Shown: positions 9,041 to 21,703, numbered from the stretch's first letter. The stretch is DNA of 64,000 nt from Pseudomonadota bacterium (GCA_018261615.1 JAGTSE010000014.1:124001-188000); one strand, 5' to 3'. Numbers and translations are program-made. The notes: generated from the sequence alone by a model not told the origin.

Positions 9041-10393
9041 GTGTTTGCAGGTTTTGACTACGGGACAGCAAACTGCTCGATTGCAGTAATGCGCGATGGT
9101 GCGCCACATCTGCTGACCATGGAAAATAACAGTTCGCTGCTGCCGTCTATGCTCTGCGCACCAACGCGCGAAGCTGTCAGCGAATGGCTCTATCGTCACC
9201 ATCAGGTTCCGGCTACGGGTAGCGAAACCCAGGCGCTGCTGCGCCGGGCGGTGAGCTTTAACCGTGAGGAAGATATTGAGGTCAATGCCGCCAGCGTGCA
9301 GTTTGGCCTCGCCTCGCTGCGTCAGTATGTGAGCGATCCGGAAGAGGTTTACTTCGTTAAATCGCCGAAATCCTTCCTCGGTGCCAATGGCCTGAAACCG
9401 CAGCAGATCGCCCTGTTCGAGGATCTGGTCTGCGCCATGATGCTGCATATTCGCCAACAGGCCGAAACGCAATTGCCGGAAAGCATCAACCAGGCGGTCA
9501 TTGGTCGGCCGATCAACTTCCAGGGACTTGGCGGCGATGATGCCAACGCCCAGGCGCAAGGGATCCTTGAACGTGCAGCGAAACGCGCCGGTTTCCACGA
9601 GGTGGTGTTCCAATATGAACCGGTAGCCGCAGGGCTCGATTTTGAAGCCACGCTAAGCGAAGAGAAGCGCGTGCTGGTGGTGGATATCGGCGGCGGAACA
9701 ACAGACTGCTCCATTCTGCTGATGGGCCCAGAATGGCGCGCCAGACAGGAGCGCGCAGCCAGCCTTCTCGGCCACAGCGGTTGCCGTGTAGGCGGTAACG
9801 ATCTGGATATCGCGCTGGCGTTTAAAAGTCTGATGCCCCTGCTTGGTATGGGCGGCCAGACGGAAAAAGGCATCGCTCTGCCGATTCTGCCGTGGTGGAA
9901 CGCGGTGGCGATCAACGATGTGCCAGCGCAAACCGAATTTTACAGCGCAGCCAATGGCCGTCTGCTCAACGATCTGTTGCGCGACGCCCGCGACGCGGAA
10001 AAAGTCGCCCTGCTGCTGAAAGTGTGGCGGCAGCGTCTGAGCTACCGGCTGGTACGCAGCGCCGAAGAGAGCAAAATAGCCCTCTCAGAAGAAGCGCATG
10101 TCACCACGCCGCTGCCGTTTATCAGTGACGAGCTTGCCACTGCCATCACCCAGGACACCCTGGAGGCCGCGCTCAATCAACCGTTACAGCGCATTATTGA
10201 GCAGGTGCAACTGGCGCTGGAAAACAGCAACGAAACGCCGGAAGTGATCTATCTGACCGGCGGGAGCGCCCGCTCACCCATCATCAAGAAAGCGCTGGCG
10301 GAAACGCTGCCAGGGATCCCGATTGCGGGCGGCGATGATTTTGGCTCTGTCACCGCCGGGCTTGCCCGCTGGGCGCAGGTGTTGTTTCGCTAA
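9041..10393 (+). CDS. yegD: Hsp70-family actin-ATPase-fold protein YegD
   Basis: A 450-residue divergent Hsp70-like protein with an ATPase domain but no classical substrate-binding domain; its cellular role is not established. The phosphate-binding motifs are visible: FAGFDYGTANCSIAV at the N-terminus, VLVVDIGGGTTDCSILL in the middle and IYLTGGSARSPIIK near the C-terminus. I place the start at a GTG (9041), preceded by GGGG at suitable spacing. It gives exactly the E. coli length and N-terminus, whereas the longer reading to 8978 runs into the IS scar. It precedes mdtABCD, separated by a terminator-like hairpin. Confidence 0.93.
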   Translation: MFAGFDYGTANCSIAVMRDGAPHLLTMENNSSLLPSMLCAPTREAVSEWLYRHHQVPATGSETQALLRRAVSFNREEDIEVNAASVQFGLASLRQYVSDPEEVYFVKSPKSFLGANGLKPQQIALFEDLVCAMMLHIRQQAETQLPESINQAVIGRPINFQGLGGDDANAQAQGILERAAKRAGFHEVVFQYEPVAAGLDFEATLSEEKRVLVVDIGGGTTDCSILLMGPEWRARQERAASLLGHSGCRVGGNDLDIALAFKSLMPLLGMGGQTEKGIALPILPWWNAVAINDVPAQTEFYSAANGRLLNDLLRDARDAEKVALLLKVWRQRLSYRLVRSAEESKIALSEEAHVTTPLPFISDELATAITQDTLEAALNQPLQRIIEQVQLALENSNETPEVIYLTGGSARSPIIKKALAETLPGIPIAGGDDFGSVTAGLARWAQVLFR

Positions 10394-10398
10394 TATTT

Positions 10399-10421
10399 TG
10401 CCGGATGATCACCATCCGGCA
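10399..10421 (+). terminator. Hairpin after yegD
   Basis: A perfect 9-bp stem (TGCCGGATG / CATCCGGCA) with a 5-nt loop starts just after the yegD stop, followed by TGATTTTCTTCTT. It may be a REP-type unit doubling as a terminator; the T-tract is imperfect. Confidence 0.6.
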
Positions 10422-10492
10422 TGATTTTCTTCTTAATATTACCCCTAACACAAATTTTCATCTCCCCCAGACGTTTCTAAACAGTGTTTCAT

Positions 10493-10510
10493 ATTTCCTC
10501 CATTTTTCTG
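10493..10510 (+). promoter_or_regulatory. Candidate BaeR box upstream of mdtA
   Basis: The 18 bases ATTTCCTCCATTTTTCTG resemble the published BaeR site of E. coli (a TTTTTCTCCATNATTGGC-like sequence). They share the CTCCATT core and about 12 of 18 positions. The site lies about 70 bp before the mdtA start, where the regulator would act. The match is by eye only. Confidence 0.45.
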
Positions 10511-10576
10511 CGTTAAGCCCTCATTAAACTAGTATTATTTTGGTCATGGCTGTTTCAGGATGAGATATATATAACG

Positions 10577-11812
10577 ATGAAGCGCAGTTTCACTTTTCGC
10601 CGCACACTTGTGGCGGTCGTGGTTATCGCTGCGGCAGGTGCCGCGTGGTACTACTTTAGCCACCAGCAAGCTACCCCGCCCTCTTCCGCCACCGGGCACA
10701 CTCAAAGTCAGACTGGTGGCGGTCGCCACAGCATGCGCGGCGGCGCGCTACCGCCAGTCCAGGCCGCCACGGCGACCCGCGAATCCGTTCCGCGCTATCT
10801 CTCTGGACTCGGTACAATTACGGCCACCAACACAGTGACCGTTCGCAGCCGCGTTTCCGGCCAACTGATGGCGCTCCACTTCCAGGAAGGGCAACAGGTT
10901 AAGGCCGGCGATCTGCTGGCTGAAATCGACCCCAGCGAATTTAAAGTCGCACTGGCGCAGGCACAGGGGCAACTGGCAAAAGATAAAGCCACGTTGGCGA
11001 ATGCGCGCCGCGATCTGGCCCGCTATCAACAACTGGCGAAAACCAGTCTCGTCTCCCGCCAGGATCTCGATACCCAGCTGGCGCTGGTAACGGAATCCGA
11101 AGGCACCGTCAAAGCTGATGAAGCTTCGGTCGCCAGCGCCCAGTTACAACTGGACTGGAGCCGCATCACGGCACCCATATCCGGGCGAGTTGGCTTAAAA
11201 CAGGTGGATATGGGCAACCAAATCAGCAGCAGCGATACCACCGGTATTGTGGTGCTGACGCAAACCCACCCGATTGACCTCGTCTTTACCCTGCCGGAAA
11301 ACGACATCGCCACCGTGGTGCAGGCGCAAAAGGCCGGTCAACCTCTGGTGGTGGAAGCCTGGGATCGCACGAACAAACAGAAACTGAGCAGCGGTTCGCT
11401 ACTGAGCCTTGATAACCAGATCGATGCCACCACTGGCACCATCAAACTGAAAGCACGCTTTAATAATCAGGACGACTCGCTGTTCCCCAACCAGTTCGTC
11501 AATGCGCGCATGCTGGTCGCCACGCAACAAGATGCCGTTGTGATCCCTACCGCCGCGCTGCAAATGGGTAATGAAGGCAACTTTGTCTGGGTGGTGAATG
11601 AGAATAGCCAGGTCAGCAAACATATCGTTACGCCGGGTATTCAAGACAGCCAGAAAGTGGTGATTGCCGCCGGGCTGTCGGCAGGCGATCGCGTGGTGAC
11701 GGATGGTATCGACCGTCTGACCGAAGGGGCCAAAGTGGATGTGGTGGATGCGCAAAGCGCCCAGCAGATGCCCACAAAACGTGAACATCCGGCGAAAGGA
11801 GCGCACGCCTGA
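10577..11812 (+). CDS. mdtA: Multidrug efflux periplasmic adaptor MdtA
   Basis: The membrane-fusion subunit that joins the MdtB/MdtC pumps to TolC; in E. coli the system exports bile salts, novobiocin and other compounds. The 411 residues show an N-terminal membrane anchor (about 10-28), a low-complexity linker ([16 protein letters not shown]), a biotinyl-lipoyl half-motif ([20 protein letters not shown]), an alpha-hairpin and the beta-barrel region. The extreme C-terminus is variable and charged. There is no lipobox cysteine, so it is anchored by its signal helix. Its stop overlaps the mdtB start (TGATG), the first link in a tightly coupled operon mdtABCD-baeSR. Confidence 0.96.
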   Translation: MKRSFTFRRTLVAVVVIAAAGAAWYYFSHQQATPPSSATGHTQSQTGGGRHSMRGGALPPVQAATATRESVPRYLSGLGTITATNTVTVRSRVSGQLMALHFQEGQQVKAGDLLAEIDPSEFKVALAQAQGQLAKDKATLANARRDLARYQQLAKTSLVSRQDLDTQLALVTESEGTVKADEASVASAQLQLDWSRITAPISGRVGLKQVDMGNQISSSDTTGIVVLTQTHPIDLVFTLPENDIATVVQAQKAGQPLVVEAWDRTNKQKLSSGSLLSLDNQIDATTGTIKLKARFNNQDDSLFPNQFVNARMLVATQQDAVVIPTAALQMGNEGNFVWVVNENSQVSKHIVTPGIQDSQKVVIAAGLSAGDRVVTDGIDRLTEGAKVDVVDAQSAQQMPTKREHPAKGAHA

Positions 11813-14800
11813 TGCAGTTGCTACCGCCAGGCCGGACAGGTGGCCCTTCCCGTCTGTTTATCTTACGCCCGGTCGCCACCACCTTATTGATGGTAGCGAT
11901 TCTGCTTGCCGGGATCATCGGCTACCGTTTTCTTCCCGTCTCGGCGCTACCGGAAGTGGACTACCCCACCATCCAGGTTGTCACCCTTTACCCCGGCGCG
12001 AGCCCGGATGTGGTGACTTCGGCGATTACTGCGCCGCTCGAACGACAATTTGGCCAGATGTCGGGCTTAAAACAGATGTCGTCACAAAGCTCCGGCGGGG
12101 CATCGGTGGTGACGTTGCAGTTCCAGCTCACGTTGCCGCTGGATGTCGCCGAGCAGGAAGTGCAGGCGGCGATGAACGCGGCCAATAGCCTGCTCCCTTC
12201 CGATCTGCCTAACCCGCCGGTTTACAGCAAAGTTAACCCGGCCGATCCGCCGATCATGACGCTGGCAGTCACCTCTTCCGCTATGCCGATGACGCAGGTG
12301 GAAGATATGGTCGAAACGCGCGTCGCGCAGAAAATTTCGCAGGTTTCCGGCGTCGGTCTGGTCACGCTTTCCGGCGGCCAGCGCCCGGCAGTGCGCGTCA
12401 AACTTAACGCGCAGGCCATCGCCGCGCTGGGGTTGACCAGTGAAACTATTCGCACCGCCATCAATAATGCCAACGTTAACTCGGCAAAAGGGAGCCTCGA
12501 TGGCCCAACGCGGGCCATCACACTCTCCGCCAACGATCAGATGCAGTCCGCCGAAGAGTACCGCCAGTTGATTGTCGCTTACCAGAACGGGGCGGCCATT
12601 CACCTGGGCGATGTAGCAACCGTGGAACAAGGTGCGGAAAACCGCTGGCTTGGCGCATGGGCGAATAAGCAGCAGGCGATTGTGATGAATGTCCAGCGTC
12701 AGCCGGGTGCCAACATCATTGATACCGCCGATAGCATTCGTACTCTGCTGCCGCAGTTAACGGCGAGTCTGCCGAAATCGGTCACGGTGAAAGTGCTCTC
12801 CGATCGCACCAACAATATCCGCGCCTCGGTCAGCGATACCCAGTTCGAACTGATGCTGGCCATTGCGCTGGTGGTGATGATTATCTATCTGTTTCTGCGC
12901 AATATTCCGGCCACCATCATTCCTGGTGTGGCCGTGCCGCTGTCGCTTATCGGTACCTTTGCGGTGATGGTGTTTCTCGATTTCTCTATCAATAACCTGA
13001 CGCTGATGGCGCTGACCATCGCCACCGGCTTTGTGGTGGATGATGCGATTGTGGTGATTGAGAACATCTCGCGCTATATCGAAAAAGGGGAAAAACCGCT
13101 GGCGGCGGCGCTGAAAGGCGCAGGCGAGATCGGTTTTACCATTATCTCCCTCACCTTCTCGCTGATTGCCGTGCTGATCCCGCTGCTGTTTATGGGCGAT
13201 ATCGTCGGGCGTCTATTCCGTGAGTTCGCCGTCACGCTGGCGGTGGCAATTCTAATCTCGGCCGTCGTTTCACTGACGCTGACGCCGATGATGTGCGCGC
13301 GCATGCTGAGCGCTGAATCCCTGCGCAAGCAGAACCGTTTTTCCCGCGCCTCAGAACGTTTTTTCGAGCGCGTGATCGCCGGTTACGGCCATCTGCTGGC
13401 GAAAGTGCTTAACCACCCGTGGCTGACACTCAGCGTGGCGATAGGCACACTGCTGCTGTCGGTGGCGCTGTGGGTTCTCATTCCAAAAGGCTTCTTCCCG
13501 GTACAGGACAACGGCATCATTCAGGGTACGCTCCAGGCACCGCAATCGGCATCGTTTGCCAGCATGGCGCAGCGCCAGCGGCAGGTTGCCGACGTTATCC
13601 TGCAGGATCCGGCGGTTGAAAGCCTGAGCTCGTTTGTTGGCGTTGATGGCACCAACCCGTCGCTGAATAGCGCCCGTCTGCAAATCAACCTTAAGCCGCT
13701 GGATGAGCGCGACGACCGCGTACAGACAGTGATTGAGCGCCTGCAACAGGCGGCGGCAAAAGTGCCCGGCGTGGCGCTCTATCTGCAACCGACGCAGGAT
13801 CTGACCATCGACACCACAGTCAGCCGCACCCAGTACCAGTTTACCTTGCAGGCAAACACGCTGGACGCATTGAGCACCTGGGTGCCGCAACTGCTCGCTA
13901 AACTGGAAGCGCTGCCACAGCTTTCTGATGTCAGCAGCGACTGGCAGGACAAAGGACTGGTGGCCTATGTCAACGTTGACCGCAACACCGCCAGCCGTCT
14001 TGGCATTACCATGTCGGATGTTGATAACGCGCTGTATAACGCCTTTGGTCAGCGACTGATCTCCACCATCTATACCCAGTCAAATCAGTATCGCGTGGTG
14101 CTGGAACACGACACTACACAAACGCCGGGGTTGGCGGCGCTGGAGAACATTCGTCTGGCCAGCAGCGGCGGCGGTGTGGTGCCATTATCCTCGATAGCTA
14201 AAGTGGAACAGCGCTTTGCGCCGCTGAGTATTAACCACCTCGATCAATTCCCCTCCACCACCATCTCTTTTAACGTGGCGCGCGGTTATTCGCTGGGTGA
14301 TGCGGTGCAGGCGATCACCGACAGCGAAAAAACCCTCAATTTCCCGACCGATATCCGCACCCAGTTCCAGGGCAGCACACTAGCGTTCCAGTCTGCGCTT
14401 GGCAGCACGGTCTGGCTGATCGTCGCAGCGGTGGCGGCAATGTATATCGTGCTCGGCGTGCTGTATGAGAGTTTTATTCACCCGGTTACCATTCTCTCGA
14501 CGCTACCGACCGCCGGCGTTGGCGCGCTGCTGGCGCTGATGATTTCCGGCAGTGAGCTGGATGTGATCGCCATTATCGGCATCATCCTGCTGATTGGTAT
14601 TGTCAAGAAAAACGCAATCATGATGATCGACTTTGCCCTCGCCGCCGAACGCGAAGAGGGGATGGCGCCGCGCGAGGCGATTTTCCAGGCCTGTCTGCTG
14701 CGTTTTCGCCCGATCCTGATGACCACGCTGGCGGCCCTGCTCGGTGCGCTGCCGCTGATGCTCAGCACTGGTGTGGGCGCAGAGCTGCGCCGCCCGCTGG

Positions 14801-14934
14801 GTATCGGCATGGTGGGTGGTCTGCTGGTCAGCCAGGTGCTGACGCTGTTCACCACACCGGTGATTTATCTGCTGTTCGACCGCCTGTCGCTGGCCGTAAA
14901 ACAGCGCTTCCCGCGCCGTGAAGAGGAGGCGTAA
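11812..14934 (+). CDS. mdtB: RND multidrug efflux pump subunit MdtB
   Basis: An inner-membrane proton-driven RND transporter that works with MdtC as a B2C heterotrimer. The 1040 residues have the twin-repeat RND architecture: TM1 (about 18-40), a large periplasmic loop, TM2-TM6, a second large periplasmic loop and TM8-TM12. The TM4 aspartate pair lies in [15 protein letters not shown], and the conserved GxPL-type loop lies in [22 protein letters not shown]. The start [17 protein letters not shown] matches the E. coli N-terminus. The next gene, mdtC, begins at the base after the stop. Confidence 0.97.
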   Translation: MQLLPPGRTGGPSRLFILRPVATTLLMVAILLAGIIGYRFLPVSALPEVDYPTIQVVTLYPGASPDVVTSAITAPLERQFGQMSGLKQMSSQSSGGASVVTLQFQLTLPLDVAEQEVQAAMNAANSLLPSDLPNPPVYSKVNPADPPIMTLAVTSSAMPMTQVEDMVETRVAQKISQVSGVGLVTLSGGQRPAVRVKLNAQAIAALGLTSETIRTAINNANVNSAKGSLDGPTRAITLSANDQMQSAEEYRQLIVAYQNGAAIHLGDVATVEQGAENRWLGAWANKQQAIVMNVQRQPGANIIDTADSIRTLLPQLTASLPKSVTVKVLSDRTNNIRASVSDTQFELMLAIALVVMIIYLFLRNIPATIIPGVAVPLSLIGTFAVMVFLDFSINNLTLMALTIATGFVVDDAIVVIENISRYIEKGEKPLAAALKGAGEIGFTIISLTFSLIAVLIPLLFMGDIVGRLFREFAVTLAVAILISAVVSLTLTPMMCARMLSAESLRKQNRFSRASERFFERVIAGYGHLLAKVLNHPWLTLSVAIGTLLLSVALWVLIPKGFFPVQDNGIIQGTLQAPQSASFASMAQRQRQVADVILQDPAVESLSSFVGVDGTNPSLNSARLQINLKPLDERDDRVQTVIERLQQAAAKVPGVALYLQPTQDLTIDTTVSRTQYQFTLQANTLDALSTWVPQLLAKLEALPQLSDVSSDWQDKGLVAYVNVDRNTASRLGITMSDVDNALYNAFGQRLISTIYTQSNQYRVVLEHDTTQTPGLAALENIRLASSGGGVVPLSSIAKVEQRFAPLSINHLDQFPSTTISFNVARGYSLGDAVQAITDSEKTLNFPTDIRTQFQGSTLAFQSALGSTVWLIVAAVAAMYIVLGVLYESFIHPVTILSTLPTAGVGALLALMISGSELDVIAIIGIILLIGIVKKNAIMMIDFALAAEREEGMAPREAIFQACLLRFRPILMTTLAALLGALPLMLSTGVGAELRRPLGIGMVGGLLVSQVLTLFTTPVIYLLFDRLSLAVKQRFPRREEEA

Positions 14935-17900
14935 GTGAAGTTTTTCGCCCTCTTCATTTACCGCCCGGTGGCGACGATTTTGATTTCGCTGGCTATAACG
15001 CTGTGCGGCATCCTTGGCTTCCGGCTGCTGCCGGTAGCCCCGCTGCCGCAGGTCGATTTTCCGGTGATCATGGTCAACGCCTCTCTGCCTGGCGCCTCGC
15101 CGGAAACGATGGCGTCGTCGGTCACTACACCACTGGAACGCTCGCTGGGGCGGATTGCCGGGGTCAACGAAATGACCTCATCCAGCTCGCTGGGCAGTAC
15201 ACGCATCATTTTGCAATTTAATTTTGACCGCGATATCAACGGCGCAGCGCGCGATGTACAGGCGGCGATCAATGCGGCGCAAAGCTTGCTGCCAAGCGGT
15301 ATGCCAAGCCGTCCGACCTATCGCAAAGCGAACCCGTCGGACGCGCCGATCATGATCCTGACGCTGACCTCGGATACCTATTCGCAGGGTCAGTTATACG
15401 ATTTTGCCTCGACACAGCTGGCACAAACCATCTCGCAAATCGATGGCGTCGGCGATGTTGATGTCGGCGGAAGTTCGCTGCCCGCGGTGCGTGTCGATCT
15501 CAACCCGCAGGCGCTGTTTAATCAGGGCGTTTCTCTCGATGCCGTGCGTACCGCCATCAGCAGTGCCAACGTCCGTCGGCCGCAGGGCGCGGTGGATGAC
15601 GGCGCTCAACGCTGGCAGGTGCAAACCAATGATGAGCTGAAAACGGCGGCCGAATACCAGCCGTTGATTATTCATTACAACAACGGCGCAGCGGTACGTT
15701 TAAGCGATGTCGCCACGGTTAGCGACTCGGTGCAGGATGTGCGCAATGCCGGGATGAGCAATGCAAAACCGGCGATTTTGCTGATGATCCGCAAGCTGCC
15801 GGAAGCCAATATTATTCAGACGGTGGACAGCATCCGCGCCCGTCTGCCGGAATTACAGAAAACCATTCCTGCCGCTATCGATCTGCAAATCGCCCAGGAT
15901 CGCTCGCCGACCATTCGCGCCTCGCTGTCAGAAGTGGAGCAGACGCTGGTGATCTCTGTGGCGCTGGTGATCCTGGTGGTGTTTCTGTTTTTGCGCTCCG
16001 GTCGCGCCACGCTGATCCCGGCGGTCGCCGTACCGGTTTCGCTGATCGGCACCTTTGCCGCTATGTACCTGTGCGGTTTTAGCCTGAATAACCTGTCGCT
16101 GATGGCGCTGACCATCGCCACCGGCTTTGTCGTTGATGATGCCATTGTGGTGCTGGAAAACATCTCCCGCCATCTTGAAGCGGGCGTGAAACCGTTGCAG
16201 GCAGCATTGCAGGGAACGCGGGAAGTCGGTTTTACCGTGCTGTCGATGAGCCTGTCGCTGATAGCGGTGTTCCTGCCGCTGCTGCTGATGGCCGGTCTGC
16301 CGGGCAGGCTGCTGCGCGAGTTTGCCGTCACGCTGTCGGTGGCGATTGGCATCTCGATGGCCATTTCACTGACGCTGACGCCGATGATGTGCGGCTGGCT
16401 GCTGAAGCGCCATAAACCGCGCGAACGCCCGCGGGAAAAAGGCGTTGGCCGTTTGCTGATTGCGCTCCAACAGCAGTACGCCCGTTCGCTTTCATGGGTG
16501 CTGAACCATGCCAGGCTGGTGGGTCTGGTGCTGATTGGCACAATCGCGTTGAATGTCTGGCTCTATATCTCCATTCCGAAAACCTTCTTTCCGGAACAGG
16601 ACACCGGCGTGCTGATGGGCGGCATTCAGGCGGATCAGAGCATCTCTTTCCAGGCGATGCGCGGTAAGTTGCAGGATTTTATGAAAATCATCCGTGACGA
16701 TCCGGCTGTGGATAATGTCACCGGTTTTACCGGCGGTTCACGAGTGAACAGCGGCATGATGTTTATCACCCTCAAATCCCGACATATTCGTAATGAAACG
16801 GCGCAGCAGGTGATTGACCGGTTGCGCGTTAAACTGGCGAAAGAGCCTGGCGCAAGCCTGTTTTTGATGGCCGTACAGGATATTCGCGTCGGCGGACGGC
16901 AGGCCAATGCCAGTTACCAGTTCGCCCTGTTGTCGGACGATCTCAGCGCCCTGCGCGAGTGGGAGCCGAAGATCCGTAAAGCGCTGGCTGCGCTGCCGCA
17001 ACTGGCAGACGTCAACTCAGACCAGCAGGACAACGGCGCGGAGATGAAGCTGGTTTACGATCGCGAAACGATGTCGCGGCTGGGCATCAGCGTTGAAGCG
17101 GCTAACAGCCTGCTGAATAACGCCTTCGGCCAGCGGCAGATCTCCACTATTTATCAACCACTTAACCAGTACAAAGTGGTGATGGAAGTCGATCCCCGCT
17201 ATACCCAGGATGTGAGCGCGCTGGACAAGATGTATGTTATCAACAGCGAAGGCCAGTCGATTCCGCTCTCTTACTTTGCCCACTGGCAACCGACGAATGC
17301 GCCGCTATCGGTGAACCATCAGGGGTTGTCGGCGGCATCAACCATCGCCTTTAACCTGCCGACAGGCACTTCGCTGTCGGAAGCCAGCGACGCCATCGAT
17401 CGTATGATGACGCAACTTGGCGTCCCGCCGAGCGTGCGCGGCAGTTTTGCCGGGACGGCGCAGGTGTTCCAGGAGACGATGAATTCACAGGTGATCCTGA
17501 TCCTGGCAGCGATTGCCTCGGTTTATATCGTGCTGGGGATCCTCTACGAGAGCTACGTCCACCCGCTGACCATTCTCTCAACGCTGCCCTCGGCGGGCGT
17601 CGGTGCGCTGCTGGCGCTGGAGTTGTTTGGCGCACCGTTCAGCCTGATTGCACTGATTGGCATCATGTTGCTGATCGGGATAGTGAAGAAGAATGCCATA
17701 ATGATGGTCGACTTCGCCCTCGAAGCCCAGCGCAAGGGGAGCCTGAGCGCAGAAGAAGCCATCTTCCAGGCCTGTTTGCTGCGTTTTCGTCCGATCATGA
17801 TGACCACCCTGGCGGCACTGTTTGGCGCGCTGCCGTTGGTCATTTCCGGCGGCGACGGCTCTGAACTGCGCCAGCCGCTGGGGATCACCATTGTCGGCGG

Positions 17901-18012
17901 TCTGGTGATGAGCCAGCTTCTTACCCTGTATACAACGCCGGTGGTCTACCTCTTCTTTGACCGCCTGCGTATGCGTTTCAGTCAGAAAGAGAGAGAGCCT
18001 GTTAGTGAATGA
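14935..18012 (+). CDS. mdtC: RND multidrug efflux pump subunit MdtC
   Basis: The second RND subunit of the MdtABC-TolC pump; in E. coli MdtC is the essential partner for bile-salt efflux. The 1025 residues carry the same twin-repeat layout as MdtB, with the TM4 pair in [15 protein letters not shown]. The start is a GTG at 14935 directly after the mdtB stop (TAAGTG), with GAGGAGG upstream inside mdtB. The encoded N-terminus [18 protein letters not shown] matches the family. Its stop overlaps the mdtD start by the usual ATGA. Confidence 0.97.
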   Translation: MKFFALFIYRPVATILISLAITLCGILGFRLLPVAPLPQVDFPVIMVNASLPGASPETMASSVTTPLERSLGRIAGVNEMTSSSSLGSTRIILQFNFDRDINGAARDVQAAINAAQSLLPSGMPSRPTYRKANPSDAPIMILTLTSDTYSQGQLYDFASTQLAQTISQIDGVGDVDVGGSSLPAVRVDLNPQALFNQGVSLDAVRTAISSANVRRPQGAVDDGAQRWQVQTNDELKTAAEYQPLIIHYNNGAAVRLSDVATVSDSVQDVRNAGMSNAKPAILLMIRKLPEANIIQTVDSIRARLPELQKTIPAAIDLQIAQDRSPTIRASLSEVEQTLVISVALVILVVFLFLRSGRATLIPAVAVPVSLIGTFAAMYLCGFSLNNLSLMALTIATGFVVDDAIVVLENISRHLEAGVKPLQAALQGTREVGFTVLSMSLSLIAVFLPLLLMAGLPGRLLREFAVTLSVAIGISMAISLTLTPMMCGWLLKRHKPRERPREKGVGRLLIALQQQYARSLSWVLNHARLVGLVLIGTIALNVWLYISIPKTFFPEQDTGVLMGGIQADQSISFQAMRGKLQDFMKIIRDDPAVDNVTGFTGGSRVNSGMMFITLKSRHIRNETAQQVIDRLRVKLAKEPGASLFLMAVQDIRVGGRQANASYQFALLSDDLSALREWEPKIRKALAALPQLADVNSDQQDNGAEMKLVYDRETMSRLGISVEAANSLLNNAFGQRQISTIYQPLNQYKVVMEVDPRYTQDVSALDKMYVINSEGQSIPLSYFAHWQPTNAPLSVNHQGLSAASTIAFNLPTGTSLSEASDAIDRMMTQLGVPPSVRGSFAGTAQVFQETMNSQVILILAAIASVYIVLGILYESYVHPLTILSTLPSAGVGALLALELFGAPFSLIALIGIMLLIGIVKKNAIMMVDFALEAQRKGSLSAEEAIFQACLLRFRPIMMTTLAALFGALPLVISGGDGSELRQPLGITIVGGLVMSQLLTLYTTPVVYLFFDRLRMRFSQKEREPVSE

Positions 18013-19424
18013 ATGAACTTCCCAAAAACATCCGCTGGCAACTATGGATTGTCGCCTTTGGCTTTTTTATGCAGTCGCTGGATACCACTATTGTGAATAC
18101 TGCCCTCCCCTCCATGGCGCGAAGCCTGGGGGAGAGCCCACTGCATATGCACATGGTGGTGGTCTCCTATGTATTGACCGTGGCAATCATGCTGCCAGCC
18201 AGCGGCTGGCTGGCGGATCGGGTCGGCGTGCGAAATATCTTTTTCATCGCCATTGTGCTGTTCACCACCGGCTCGCTGTTTTGCGCGCAGGCCTCAACCC
18301 TTGATCAACTGGTGATGGCGCGGGTTTTACAGGGTGTCGGCGGGGCGATGATGGTGCCGGTAGGCAGGCTGACGGTGATGAAAATCGTCCCGCGCGACCA
18401 GTATATGGCGGCGATGACCTTCGTCACTCTGCCGGGGCAAATCGGCCCGCTGGTCGGCCCGACGCTTGGCGGGATTCTGGTGGAGTATGCTTCGTGGCAC
18501 TGGATCTTCCTGATTAACCTGCCGGTCGGCATTATCGGCGCGATCGCCACCCTGAGTCTGATGCCAAACTATAAACTGCAAACCCGCCGTTTCGATATAG
18601 CGGGTTTTGTGTTGCTGGCCTGCGGTATGGCGACGCTGACGCTGGCGCTCGACGGCAACCGCGGGCTGGGGCTTTCGTCCGTCCAGCTTGGTGCGTTGGT
18701 GGCGGTGGGCGCGGCGGCGACGCTGTTTTATCTGCTGCACGCCAGAGGCAATGATGGCGCGTTGTTCAACCTGCGGCTGTTCCGCACGCCCTCGTTTTCC
18801 CTGGGGCTGGCCGGTAGCTTCGCCGGGCGAATAGGCAGCGGCATGCTGCCATTTATGACGCCAGTGTTTTTGCAGATTGGCCTTGACTTTTCACCGTTCC
18901 ACGCCGGGCTGATGATGATCCCGATGGTGCTGGGCAGTATGGGCATGAAGCGGATTGTGGTGCAGGTGGTTAACCGTTTTGGTTATCGTCGCGCGCTGGT
19001 CTGTTCCACCCTTGGTCTGGCGCTGGTGAGCCTGCTGTTTATGACCACCGCCCTGCTCGGCTGGTACTATCTGCTACCGGTAGTGCTGTTCTGCCAGGGG
19101 ATGATCAACTCGATGCGCTTCTCTTCGATGAACACCCTTACGCTGAAAGATCTGCCCGATGAACTGGCCAGCGGCGGCAACAGCTTGCTGTCAATGACCA
19201 TGCAGTTGTCGATGAGTATCGGCGTTACCATCGCCGGTTTGCTGCTCGGCCTGTTCGGCCAGCAGCATCTGTCCGCGGACAGCGGCGTGACACATCATAT
19301 TTTCCTTTACGCTTATCTCAGTATGGCGGTGATTATTTCACTACCGGCGTTGATCTTCGCCCGCATCCCGAACGATGCCAGCCAGAACGTCGTGATTGCC
19401 CGTCGCAACAGGAGAGAATCATGA
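18009..19424 (+). CDS. mdtD: MFS exporter MdtD (DHA2-type, 14 helices)
   Basis: A major-facilitator transporter carried in the mdtABC-bae operon. It is not needed for MdtABC drug efflux in E. coli, where the ortholog has been reported as an iron-citrate exporter (IceT). The 471 residues show the motif-A loop ([13 protein letters not shown]), motif C ([12 protein letters not shown]) and about 14 hydrophobic helices. Length equals the E. coli protein. Both ends overlap neighbours by ATGA (mdtC stop, baeS start), so translation is coupled. Confidence 0.95.
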   Translation: MNELPKNIRWQLWIVAFGFFMQSLDTTIVNTALPSMARSLGESPLHMHMVVVSYVLTVAIMLPASGWLADRVGVRNIFFIAIVLFTTGSLFCAQASTLDQLVMARVLQGVGGAMMVPVGRLTVMKIVPRDQYMAAMTFVTLPGQIGPLVGPTLGGILVEYASWHWIFLINLPVGIIGAIATLSLMPNYKLQTRRFDIAGFVLLACGMATLTLALDGNRGLGLSSVQLGALVAVGAAATLFYLLHARGNDGALFNLRLFRTPSFSLGLAGSFAGRIGSGMLPFMTPVFLQIGLDFSPFHAGLMMIPMVLGSMGMKRIVVQVVNRFGYRRALVCSTLGLALVSLLFMTTALLGWYYLLPVVLFCQGMINSMRFSSMNTLTLKDLPDELASGGNSLLSMTMQLSMSIGVTIAGLLLGLFGQQHLSADSGVTHHIFLYAYLSMAVIISLPALIFARIPNDASQNVVIARRNRRES

Positions 19425-20953
19425 AATTCTGGCGGCCGGGTATTACGGCCAAACTTTTTCTGGCCATTTTGACCACCTGCATCGTACTGCTGGTAATCAT
19501 GCACTGGGCGGTACGAATCAGCTTCGAGCGAGGGTTTATCGACTATATCAAGCGCGGCAACGAGCAGCGCCTGCAACTGTTGAGCGACACACTGGCCGAG
19601 CAGTACGCCCAGCACGGCGACTGGCAATTTCTGCGCAATAACGACCGGATGATTTTCCAGATCCTGCGATCTTTCGAACGTGATAACGACCATGAAGATG
19701 ATCGCTCCGGTGGACCGGAACGTACCATGCAGCGGAATCGCGCGTTGGGCGACAACGGCGGAGCAGATCGTGGAATGGCGCCGGAGAGCCGGGGAGCAGA
19801 ACAGAGGATAGAAAGCTATGACCCGCCACCGGGTCCACCACCGCCGCACGGCTGGCGCACGCAGTTCTGGGTTGTCGATCAGAGCAACAATGTGCTGGTC
19901 GGCCCGCGCGGCACGGTGCCGGACGAAGGAAACCGCCGGGCGATTGTGGTGAACCAGAAAACGGTGGGCTGGGTGGTTGCCTCTCCGGTTGAGCGGTTAA
20001 CACGCAATACCGACATCAATTTTGACCAACAACAGCGTCGCACCAGCTGGCTGATTGTCGGCCTCGCCACGCTGCTGGCGGCGCTGGCTACCTTCCCGCT
20101 GGCGGGCGGCCTGCTGGCACCGGTGAAACGGCTGGTCGAGGGAACGCACAAACTGGCCTCCGGCGATTTCTCGACACGCGTCACGACTGACAGCCAGGAT
20201 GAACTGGGCAGACTGGCGCGTGATTTTAACCTGCTGGCCAGTACGCTGGAGAAAAACCAGCAAATGCGCCGCGATTTTATGGCTGATATCTCCCACGAAC
20301 TGCGTACGCCACTGGCGGTGCTGCGCGGCGAACTGGAGGCGATTCAGGACGGCGTACGCAAATTTACGCCGGAATCAGTGTTGTCGTTACAGGCAGAGGT
20401 CGGCACGCTCACCAAGCTGGTGGACGATTTGCATCAGTTGTCGATGTCCGACGAGGGCGCACTAGCCTACCAGCGCACACCGGTGGATGTGGTGACATTG
20501 CTGGAGATTGCCGCTGGCGCGTTTCATGAACGTTTTGCCAGCCGAAATCTGAACTTGTCGCTGGATTTGCAGTCCACCAGTGGCAGAGTATTTGGCGATC
20601 CCGATCGCCTGATGCAGTTGTTTAATAACCTGCTGGAAAACAGCCTGCGCTATACGGACGGCGGCGGACAAATTCAGATTCAGTCCACCACCCGCGACGG
20701 CAAACTGATCCTGAGTTTTGCCGACAGCGCGCCGGGCGTTTCCGACGAGCAGCTTACGCGCCTGTTTGAGCGTTTCTACCGCACGGAAGGGTCGCGCAAC
20801 CGAGCCAGCGGCGGTTCCGGACTGGGGCTGGCAATCTGTTTGAATATTGTGGAGGCCCACGGTGGCGCTATCCACGCCGGACACTCGCCATTCGGCGGGG
20901 TTACTATTACAGTTGAACTACCGCTTGAAGGCGAACAATCGAGAGAAGTATGA
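19421..20953 (+). CDS. baeS: Envelope-stress sensor histidine kinase BaeS, with enlarged periplasmic loop
   Basis: The inner-membrane kinase of the BaeSR system, which senses envelope stress (indole, some antibiotics, metals) and activates mdtABCD. It shows TM1 (about 10-32), a periplasmic domain, TM2 (about 208-228), HAMP, a DHp domain with the phospho-accepting His292 in [13 protein letters not shown], and a HATPase with [10 protein letters not shown] and GGSGLGLAI. At 510 aa it is about 43 residues longer than E. coli BaeS. The excess is a Gly/Arg/Asp/Glu-rich stretch at about residues 87-140, just before the conserved [14 protein letters not shown]. The reading frame stays open, so it is a true insertion or repeat expansion, not a frameshift. 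Confidence 0.96.
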   Translation: MKFWRPGITAKLFLAILTTCIVLLVIMHWAVRISFERGFIDYIKRGNEQRLQLLSDTLAEQYAQHGDWQFLRNNDRMIFQILRSFERDNDHEDDRSGGPERTMQRNRALGDNGGADRGMAPESRGAEQRIESYDPPPGPPPPHGWRTQFWVVDQSNNVLVGPRGTVPDEGNRRAIVVNQKTVGWVVASPVERLTRNTDINFDQQQRRTSWLIVGLATLLAALATFPLAGGLLAPVKRLVEGTHKLASGDFSTRVTTDSQDELGRLARDFNLLASTLEKNQQMRRDFMADISHELRTPLAVLRGELEAIQDGVRKFTPESVLSLQAEVGTLTKLVDDLHQLSMSDEGALAYQRTPVDVVTLLEIAAGAFHERFASRNLNLSLDLQSTSGRVFGDPDRLMQLFNNLLENSLRYTDGGGQIQIQSTTRDGKLILSFADSAPGVSDEQLTRLFERFYRTEGSRNRASGGSGLGLAICLNIVEAHGGAIHAGHSPFGGVTITVELPLEGEQSREV

Positions 20954-21672
20954 CTGAGCTACCCATTGATGAAAACACGCCGCGCATTCTGATCGTGGAA
21001 GATGAACCGAAGCTGGGACAGTTGCTGATCGATTATCTACGGGCGGCCAGCTACGCGCCGACGCTGATTAACCACGGCGATCAGGTGCTGGGATATGTCC
21101 GCCAGACGCCGCCGGATTTGATCCTGCTCGATCTGATGCTGCCCGGCACCGATGGCCTGACGCTGTGTCGGGAGATCCGTCGCTTCTCCAATGTACCGGT
21201 CATTATGGTGACGGCAAAAATTGAGGAGATCGATCGTCTGCTGGGGCTGGAAATCGGCGCCGACGATTACATCTGCAAACCCTACAGCCCGCGCGAAGTG
21301 GTGGCGCGAGTCAAAACCATTCTGCGCCGCTGCAAGCCGCAGCGCGAATTGCAGGCGCTGGATGCGGAAAGCCCGCTGATTGTGGATGAAGGGCGTTTCC
21401 AGGCAAGCTGGCACAACAAACTGCTGGATCTCACCCCAGCGGAGTTCCGTCTGCTGAAAACCCTCTCCAGCGAGCCGGGCAAGGTCTTCTCCCGCGAACA
21501 ATTGCTAAACCATCTTTATGATGACTATCGCGTGGTGACCGACCGCACCATCGATAGCCATATCAAAAACCTGCGCCGCAAACTGGAAGCGCTGGATGAG
21601 GAACAATCCTTTATCCGCGCGGTATACGGCGTCGGCTACCGCTGGGAAGCCGACGCCTGCAAACTGGCGTAA
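20950..21672 (+). CDS. baeR: OmpR-family response regulator BaeR
   Basis: A DNA-binding response regulator that, once phosphorylated by BaeS, activates the operon from its upstream promoter and other envelope-stress genes such as spy and acrD. The receiver domain has the acidic pair (VEDEP), the phospho-acceptor Asp61 in [10 protein letters not shown] and Lys in CKPYSPREV. The C-terminal winged helix ends with [13 protein letters not shown] and YGVGYRWE. The 240-aa length equals E. coli BaeR. The start overlaps the baeS stop by ATGA. It is the last gene of the operon. Confidence 0.97.
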   Translation: MTELPIDENTPRILIVEDEPKLGQLLIDYLRAASYAPTLINHGDQVLGYVRQTPPDLILLDLMLPGTDGLTLCREIRRFSNVPVIMVTAKIEEIDRLLGLEIGADDYICKPYSPREVVARVKTILRRCKPQRELQALDAESPLIVDEGRFQASWHNKLLDLTPAEFRLLKTLSSEPGKVFSREQLLNHLYDDYRVVTDRTIDSHIKNLRRKLEALDEEQSFIRAVYGVGYRWEADACKLA

Positions 21673-21703
21673 ACGTCTGTCGGGCTTCACGCCCGATGGC
21701 ATT

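Noticed and set aside
21505..21703. Reading of the HTH gene through into the end of baeR
   Set aside because: This part is out-of-frame translation after the slip and antisense to baeR.
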